DNA of 40,832 nt from Conidiobolus coronatus NRRL 28638 (lineage: Eukaryota > Entomophthoromycota > Entomophthoromycetes > Entomophthorales > Conidiobolaceae), in assembly GCA_001566745.1 (NCBI GenBank), contig KQ964419.1:365745-406576 (forward strand). Reading direction: 5' to 3'. A program made the translations under genes and the position numbers. Numbering within the stretch: the first letter of the stretch is position 1; the number at the start of each line of letters is the position of its first letter. The notes under the pieces are model-generated. The model was not told the DNA's origin and searched no databases. It was given only the letters and a program-made list of their open reading frames with translations. Shown piece after piece: positions 35,040 to 40,832 of this stretch.

Positions 35040-35340
35040 AAAAATAACATACAATGTACTAAAGATACAATTAAAGATAGTAAGTACGAAACCAAGAGTA
35101 CATCAAGATTTACACTAAATATTAACATTGGCAACACCATATAACGCTTAAATACAGTTGTATTGAGATAATATGCTCCAGAAGGTTTACATTTATCAAC
35201 CTTGAATATAAAACAGCATATCTGGAAAACATTAATTAATGCTTCACTTAATTATTTTTTAATGGTCCTAAGACCTTCAAATAATTTGTCGGATTTATTT
35301 TCAAATTATTTTATCAACATCAACCTCTAGTAAATAAAAT
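35040..35340 (-). pseudogene. Fragment of 7TM receptor 5' end, copy 3 (N-terminal coding remnant plus upstream block)
   Basis: The left part resembles the start-codon region of the decayed copy (shared ACATCAAGATT, about 35099-35109). The right part resembles the receptor upstream block with a degenerate TTTATTTTC at about 35294. No transmembrane coding from the rest of the gene is seen. Heavily diverged. Confidence 0.5.
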
Positions 35341-35374
35341 ATATTGCTTTTAAGGATTTTATAAATTAAATTAT

Positions 35375-35645
35375 AAAAGTAGCATAAAAATAGATGAAAT
35401 AAACATAAGAGCATATAAATATTCATGACTGTAGTATTAAGACTAGTCATATTGCAAAACTTTAGAGATAAAAATATTGAGAAGGAAAGTAAAATTAAAT
35501 TTATAAATCAGCATATATGGGGAGAATTAACTTTTTCAATTTTAATACGTTTTTTGTAGTCATTCGCCTTTAATAATTTAACTAGGTTTATTTCCATAAT
35601 TTATTTTATTTTAATAGTTGCTAATAGAAAAAGCATGCTACCTTC
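35375..35645 (-). pseudogene. Fragment of 7TM receptor 5' end, copy 4
   Basis: The left part (around 35400-35455) resembles the first codons of the intact receptor, including a CTAAACTATTCATATT-like stretch. The right part (35520-35600) repeats the upstream block, with an exact TTTATTTCCATAA at 35587-35599. As in copy 3, only the 5' end of the gene is represented. Confidence 0.48.
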
Positions 35646-36598
35646 TCAAAATTTATTAGTAACGATATGGTTTAACTTATAAATTTTTCTATATCATTAT
35701 CTTTAGAATTAATATGGATGTCAAATTATATTTTTTAAAGTCAGCTTGGCGAGTTAAGCGATAGAATCAGATTCACTACTTTGATAATTTAATCTTCAAA
35801 AATATAAAACAATAAGGTTATTTAACAAGAATTTTTTAATAAAGAGTGTAACTATATATTGCGCTCTTTTACCAGTATACTATATAATTGAAATTCTAGT
35901 GAACCATGTAATTTTTTTCAAAGCTATTTATCTGGTTTTATATTATTTTTGTATTTACAGTAAAAATGTATTAGATACTACTGTTGCATAATAAAGATGA
36001 TAAGCATTTTAATTATGATTTTATTAACTGAATCAATATACAGGTAAATTACTAATAATTTGATATATTAAAATCGAGATAAGAATTTTTTCACGTAAAT
36101 ATATATTGAGTAGCAATAATTGCGATTGAAAGATTTATAGTATCAATTACATAATTAAATGACTCAAAATATATTTGTTATTATACAGATATTGCTTGCA
36201 TAGTTGCTTTTCAAATATCCAATTTGTAAATCAAATTTTATATACGTAGTATATATTTATTGTATTAAATATCTATATATTTTAAATAGCAAATGCTAAA
36301 ACTGATAATGATTCTATTGGTGATAAAAAACGTAATATAAGTGAAAAATTCTCGTTAAGGATATAAAATATCTGGATAGTGAATTTATGTAGTTTGGCTA
36401 TTTTATTTAAATTGAAGTATTTTAAGTATATAGGCATAAAATCTGAACATGATTCATAACATGTAAACATCTCATGTAGGAATCTTATATGCATATCAGG
36501 GAGTATTTACGTACAATAAATTTGCTGTATAGATATATATGATTAGAACCTGATCAGTACCTCGCTAACTTGTAGTTGTATATATCTATTAAAGCAAA
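35646..36598. other. AT-rich spacer
   Basis: Between the receptor fragments and the second MITE-like element. A 70-codon minus-strand frame at 36282-36494 has no match I recognise and no splice partners, so I do not call it a gene. Confidence 0.45.
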
Positions 36599-36853
36599 TA
36601 TGAGTGATTCCAGTTAAATTGAAGAAGTTTCATTAAAATTTTTATAGGGCAATTCACAGTATTTTTTTAGTTACTTAAAGTATATTAAACATCATCTTAT
36701 ATTAGTCAGGGTTGATAAATAATATTCTAATATAATATATTAACTGCTCACTTTTAAATGACGTCATTATATGATTATAACTTGTTTGTATTAAAATTTA
36801 AATTTTGAACAAGTTCATACAAAATTAAGTTAAATTAACCAGAATCACTCATA
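36599..36853. mobile_element. MITE-like element, copy 2 (about 251 bp)
   Basis: Inverted ends TGAGTGATTCCAGTTAA (from 36601) and TTAACCAGAATCACTCA (to 36851), flanked by TA on both sides. It shares the ends and several inner blocks with copy 1 (TATAGGGCAA; AAATTTTGAAC followed by AG.TCA.ACAAA). No coding capacity. Confidence 0.8.
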
Positions 36854-37219
36854 TAGTCGTTTGATTTTGGGTTTATATTAAATTTTTTTATTATAGATAC
36901 CCCATTAATATCATTTCATATTATAAAGCTGTCCAAAGCTTAGCTAATTTCAGATATGATTGATAGTTTAAAATATTATAAAATTATGGTTATATAACAA
37001 ATAGAAAGTATAGCTTAAACATACGTTTTTGTTAAAGTTGAATCAGTGGCATTTTTAGATATATTTATATTTCTCATAAAATATCAATATTTAACTTGAA
37101 TAGCCCCGCTGTGAACTTAGGATTATTTATCGGTAATTTGGAAATTTATTCAGTGCTTAAAGTGGGTGTGAGATATTAGGCGTAATAAGATCCACATGTG
37201 CATTAATTGTAAATTTTGA
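36854..37219. other. AT-rich spacer upstream of the intact P450
   Basis: Contains the upstream region of the P450 gene. No gene seen. Confidence 0.5.
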
Positions 37220-37227
37220 TATAAATA
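37220..37227 (+). promoter_or_regulatory. TATA box of the P450 gene
   Basis: TATAAATA lies 43 nt upstream of the ATG at 37270. Confidence 0.55.
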
Positions 37228-37269
37228 GGTCAATTTTCTGAATAAGCTGAATATTATTATATTAGAAAA

Positions 37270-38748
37270 ATGTTCTATGCAATACTATTCCTTATTATAA
37301 TAGGTGGCCTTTATGTTTACTTAAATAAAGTGCCTAGTGAATTCAAAGACATCCCTAAGGTTTCCTTGTGGTCAACTATTCAATCTATACGCAAAGGAGA
37401 AACTCTACAAGAAATCTACCATGGAAGAATAGAACCAGTTATTAAAGAACGCGGATATGCTTTAGTTTTCTTTAGAATGACATGGAGTTTTACCACTACA
37501 AGACCAGAAATTATTAAGCAAGTATTCAGGAAAACTCAAAACTTTACAAAGAATTATTATAGAAATCCTGAATCCTTAGAGTTTAAATTTACAGGTGAGA
37601 AAAATATTGTTCGTAGTAATGGTGACGACTGGCGCAGATTTAGAAGACCTGCTAATCCTATTTTTCATCAAACTTTCCAACCTGATATATTCGGAGAATG
37701 TGTAAATGAAGTCTTAAACGCTTTGACAGATAGAATTAACGAAAATGGCTCCAAACCTTTTGAAGTTAGCGACTTAATGGAGTTTATGACCTTGGATATT
37801 TTAGGAAAAGGAATTTTTGATTTTGATTTTGAAGCAGTTAAATTGAAGGGAACTTCACAATATAATCATATCTACGACTCTGCGTTCAGCGGAATTTTCG
37901 ACCCCTTATACCTTCTTTTCCCATTCTTAGAAAAGTTAAAACTTCAAAAAAGAATGCAAAAGCATATTGATGCTATAAAATTTAAGAAGTTTATTCTAGA
38001 AATTGTTGAAAAAAGAAGAGCTGAAATGAAAGCTGGAAAGGTTGGTGGAAAAGATTTACTCGCTACTATGTTGACTGTTGATCCCGATAGTCCTTTTGCA
38101 CCTCTTACAGATCAAGAGTTGGTAGAAAATTTGATCGTATTCTTCATTGCAGGCCACGATACTACTGCTAATACACTATCATATGCTATGTATCATTTAG
38201 CTAGAAATCCAGATATCCAAGAAAAGCTTCGTAGCGAAATTTATAATACTTTAAATATTCCTAAAGATCATACCGAAGTAGTCGTTCCTTCAGCTGAGCA
38301 GTTTAAGGAAATGGAATACTTAAACTGTGTGATTAAAGAAGTTATGCGTATATCTCCAGCTGTAGTTCAAATCCCTAGAATGGTAGAAGAAGACTTTACC
38401 GTACCCAATGATAACGTCGTTATTCCTAAAGGATCAATGATAATGATGTCAGTATATGGATCTCACTATGACCCTAAGACCTACCCTAACCCAAAAAAAT
38501 TCGAACCTGAAAGATTCTTGAATGGAAAACATGAAACAGATATTTATTTACCATTTGGAGGAGGCAGTAGAATGTGTATCGGTATGGGCTTTAGTTTAAT
38601 GGAACAAAGGGTTTACTTAGCAATGTTATTACAAAAGTTCAATATTGAAATTAAGGAAGATAATCCTGATTATGATTGCTTAAGATTAAATGGAATTGCT
38701 CTTACAAAAGCAAAGGACTTAAAGTTAAACTTTAGTCCTAGATTTTAA
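37270..38748 (+). CDS. Cytochrome P450 monooxygenase, single exon
   Basis: 492-aa heme-thiolate monooxygenase, probably anchored in the endoplasmic reticulum by the N-terminal hydrophobic segment MFYAILFLIIIGGLYVYL. The substrate cannot be told from the sequence. All P450 hallmarks are intact: helix C WRRFRR, I-helix AGHDTT at 294-299, K-helix ExxR as E357-V-M-R360, the PERF motif in FEPERFLNG, and the heme loop FGGGSRMCIGMG with axial Cys436. Length is normal for a microsomal enzyme. There is no intron, unlike the transporters and most core genes here. A decayed relative lies at 28968-30209. By general pattern it looks like a CYP4/CYP52-like clan member, but I would not assign a CYP family without a search. 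Confidence 0.95.
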   Translation: MFYAILFLIIIGGLYVYLNKVPSEFKDIPKVSLWSTIQSIRKGETLQEIYHGRIEPVIKERGYALVFFRMTWSFTTTRPEIIKQVFRKTQNFTKNYYRNPESLEFKFTGEKNIVRSNGDDWRRFRRPANPIFHQTFQPDIFGECVNEVLNALTDRINENGSKPFEVSDLMEFMTLDILGKGIFDFDFEAVKLKGTSQYNHIYDSAFSGIFDPLYLLFPFLEKLKLQKRMQKHIDAIKFKKFILEIVEKRRAEMKAGKVGGKDLLATMLTVDPDSPFAPLTDQELVENLIVFFIAGHDTTANTLSYAMYHLARNPDIQEKLRSEIYNTLNIPKDHTEVVVPSAEQFKEMEYLNCVIKEVMRISPAVVQIPRMVEEDFTVPNDNVVIPKGSMIMMSVYGSHYDPKTYPNPKKFEPERFLNGKHETDIYLPFGGGSRMCIGMGFSLMEQRVYLAMLLQKFNIEIKEDNPDYDCLRLNGIALTKAKDLKLNFSPRF

Positions 38749-39130
38749 TTCAATCACATAAAAATATAACAAACAATAAATTATAATAATATACTTAATT
38801 TAAGAGTTTTATTGAAAATTTCAAACTTCTCATTAGTTTACTATTATTTGAAACTACGTCTATATTAGCAATAATAAAAATTAACTGTGATGTAGTTGAT
38901 TAATAATATTAGAGTATTATTATAATTTTTTACTTGCAAGTTTTAGCCAGTATACTGCACTCAGAGATTTGGAAATACATTAATATTAAGCAAAATATTA
39001 AACTATCAAAGTAGTTTTTATATTGAATATCTGCTCTTTAAGCAATAATAGCTTAGGATTATAATATGATATATAAAAAATTAGATTTTTTATATGACAA
39101 ATTGCTATTTGAACCTAGATTGCTTTTAGC
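38749..39130. other. AT-rich spacer downstream of the P450
   Basis: 3' flank with AATAAA-like signals. No gene seen. Confidence 0.5.
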
Positions 39131-39144
39131 ATACGACAATTTAT

Positions 39145-39500
39145 GATTTCTTATTTTATTAGATAATTCAAAGACCTGAATTGCTTAATTCCATATACTA
39201 CAAAACATCTTACCTACTTAATTCAAAGCTTCAAGAGTGCTATATTTTCAAAAAAAACATTTTAACCGTCACAACACGCAAATTTGCGGCTCAAGTTTTC
39301 AAAACATACAGGGTAATACTAAACGCCTTAATTTTAATTTATTTATCCCCACTAATTAAACTTAACCTGAAGTTAAAAAAATAATTATCGGGGTCATTGG
39401 GTAAACCTCCCAACGATTCTGGTGGCTTTTAGCCTGCTTAATCTAATTAACCGAAAGTATCTGCGTGAGTGTGACTGATTAATTGCAAGGGTAATTAATC
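39145..39500. other. Unassigned, less AT-rich patch (possible small gene or RNA)
   Basis: Composition stands out from the flanks. On the plus strand an open stretch follows an acceptor-like TTTTATTAG (ending about 39162); its codons run to 39384 with a basic, presequence-like segment (TTRKFAAQVFKTYR). A second open stretch starts at about 39382 (NYRGHWVNLPTILVAFSLLN) and ends in TGA near 39478. I found no intron that joins them in frame, and no ATG opens the first. On the minus strand a shorter frame (SHQNRWEVYPMTPIII) is open too. A 9-bp perfect inverted repeat, TGATTAATT/AATTAATCA, lies at about 39476-39501. A decayed gene, an RNA gene or chance remain possible. Confidence 0.3.
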
Positions 39501-40804
39501 AATTTACTCATATTAAGAATTAAAAAATTTAACTAATTATTATATTAATGGGTTTAATTGGATGCAAGATGAGATAAGATTAACTGGTTATCAAAAATTT
39601 TAGATTATTAAATTAGAATTTAAAAATTTAAATTGGTATTGAATATATTATTAGAAGCGGGTAATATATTGATTTAAAAAATATTAGCTATAGGCATAAT
39701 CATTTAATTAAAAATGAAGATATAAATTAAAAGTGGTTAATTTAATATAAACTATTTCGAAAACTTCGTATAAACAATATCTATTGTACTCCATAAACTA
39801 GTACTTTTGTTGCAAAATTTTTAATAAGCTAAATTAGTAATGTTTTTGTATTCTATATACAAAAACTTATTAAATAGTCGATCATATTAATAAGTTGATG
39901 CCATATATTATTCAAAGTTTTGTCTTTAAATTTAAGAAATTGTTTCTACTACCGCTCTTATATTATAATAAAAATTTTTACTCAGATTATTGTAAACTAA
40001 CCCAAAGCAAGCTGAAGTTTCGCACAAAATATATTTAGAATATCATAAGAGAATATTTAGTACCAATAATTAAATCTGTCATAGATGCTGAAAGTTATCA
40101 ATCTCTTCAGAATTCGATATATAAATGGCCTTATATGGTTAGTACTATGGTGGGAATCATTTGGGAATAATATAAACTTCAAAGATTTGTTCTATTTATT
40201 TTTCTTACCATATTATTTAGAATAAAAATTATTATATTTATATTTAATTAAGCATTAGTATATTAATATTATAGAATTATTTATTACTAATCATATTTTA
40301 TTTTTCTAAAGTAATAAATGCAATTATTTAATTTGTATTAACATAGTATTGATATATTAATGACCTTTGGATTATGTAAGATATATCAATTACAATTCCG
40401 AGATACCTTGCTGCCATGTTAACCTAATATTTTATATTATGGCTTAAGGTTACGTTATTTATTAAACTAAGCTTAATATATATTAAAGATTCAGAGCTAT
40501 ATAGTGTTAGATTTTCTGTAATAACAGATAGCTATAAAATATATATTTATTATCAAATTTACTATGGTGCTTTGAGGAGATATGCTTACCAAAGTAGGAA
40601 AAAATTTTAAATAATTGTAATTATAAGTGTTACATTCGTATAAGTTCATAACTAATATGTGTCAACTTACAAAGGTAATAAGCAAATTAAAGAGTAGCTT
40701 AGATTTTTTGCGAAATATATATTCTTTATAACTACTTACTATATATAAATATAGCCTAAACTATGTAATTATTGTGTTAATATTAATTAAATATCATTAT
40801 TATA
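39501..40804. other. AT-rich spacer to the window end
   Basis: No coding region seen. TTCGATATATAAATGG at 40113-40128 also occurs at 33732-33747. Confidence 0.45.
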
Positions 40805-40832
40805 TATGAAAGATTCTAGTTAAAACGAGGAC
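40805..40832. mobile_element. MITE-like element, copy 3, left end only (cut by window edge)
   Basis: TGAAAGATTCTAGTTAA from 40807, preceded by TA, matches the left end of copies 1 and 2 and continues with AACGAGGA exactly as in copy 1. The rest lies outside the window. Confidence 0.65.

Noticed and set aside
36282-36494. 70-codon minus-strand frame
   Set aside because: Isolated in a spacer. The hydrophobic and Lys/Asn-rich content is what AT-rich DNA gives by chance, and nothing is recognised.
39145-39501. SRP, U2 or RNase P/MRP RNA in the compositional island
   Set aside because: A GGTGGC...GCC hairpin is faintly reminiscent of SRP and U2 RNAs, but none of their diagnostic conserved stretches could be found.
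1-40832. CRISPR array, operon, phage or prokaryotic element
   Set aside because: No regularly spaced direct repeats, no ribosome binding sites and no bacterial genes. Spliceosomal introns throughout show a eukaryotic nuclear locus.

Overview
This is nuclear DNA from an AT-rich, intron-dense fungus. Most genes have several short introns (about 42-60 nt) with GTAAGT/GTAATT-like donors. There are TATA-led class II genes and a pol III tRNA gene, and nothing prokaryotic was seen. The mix of fungal-type core genes with rhodopsin-like 7TM receptors, vacuolar-type amino acid transporter paralogs and P450s suggests an early-diverging fungus. A Conidiobolus-like entomophthoralean is my best guess, but that is inference from gene content and not a database match.

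Left and middle (1-22.1 kb), mostly core genes: a casein kinase I of the Hrr25/CK1-delta type (minus, 5 exons); SMC6 of the SMC5/6 complex (plus, 15 exons, all splice junctions rebuilt here); DNA topoisomerase II (minus, 2 exons), tail to tail with SMC6; the first of three AAAP-type amino acid transporters; tRNA-Asn(GTT); a DusA-like tRNA-dihydrouridine synthase (plus, 6 exons) whose stop codon overlaps that of a convergent, probably mitochondrial, NAD(H) kinase (minus, at least 7 exons, interrupted by a 253-N assembly gap); and, divergent from the kinase, a 148-aa TXNL4B/Dim1-like splicing protein.

Transporter family (16.4-28.5 kb): three paralogs (464, 456 and 431 aa) share all three intron positions and phases. 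Exons 2 and 3 have identical lengths in all three. Each carries an N-terminal CxxC motif. The third has a dense cluster of CCCCT/AGGGG elements in its promoter.

Right side (28.5 kb to the end), a fast-evolving accessory region: a decayed cytochrome P450; an intact single-exon 7TM receptor (minus) followed by a decayed copy and two further decayed fragments of its 5' end; an intact P450 (492 aa); and three copies (one cut by the window edge) of a roughly 250-260 bp MITE-like inverted-repeat element with TA flanks. Long spacers are very AT-rich, and I see no further genes in them apart from one ambiguous patch near 39.2-39.5 kb.

Functional links are loose, as expected in a eukaryote: SMC6 and TOP2 both act in chromosome topology and segregation; the tRNA gene sits just upstream of a tRNA-modifying enzyme; and the P450, receptor and transporter families are the sort of environmental-interaction genes that expand by local duplication.
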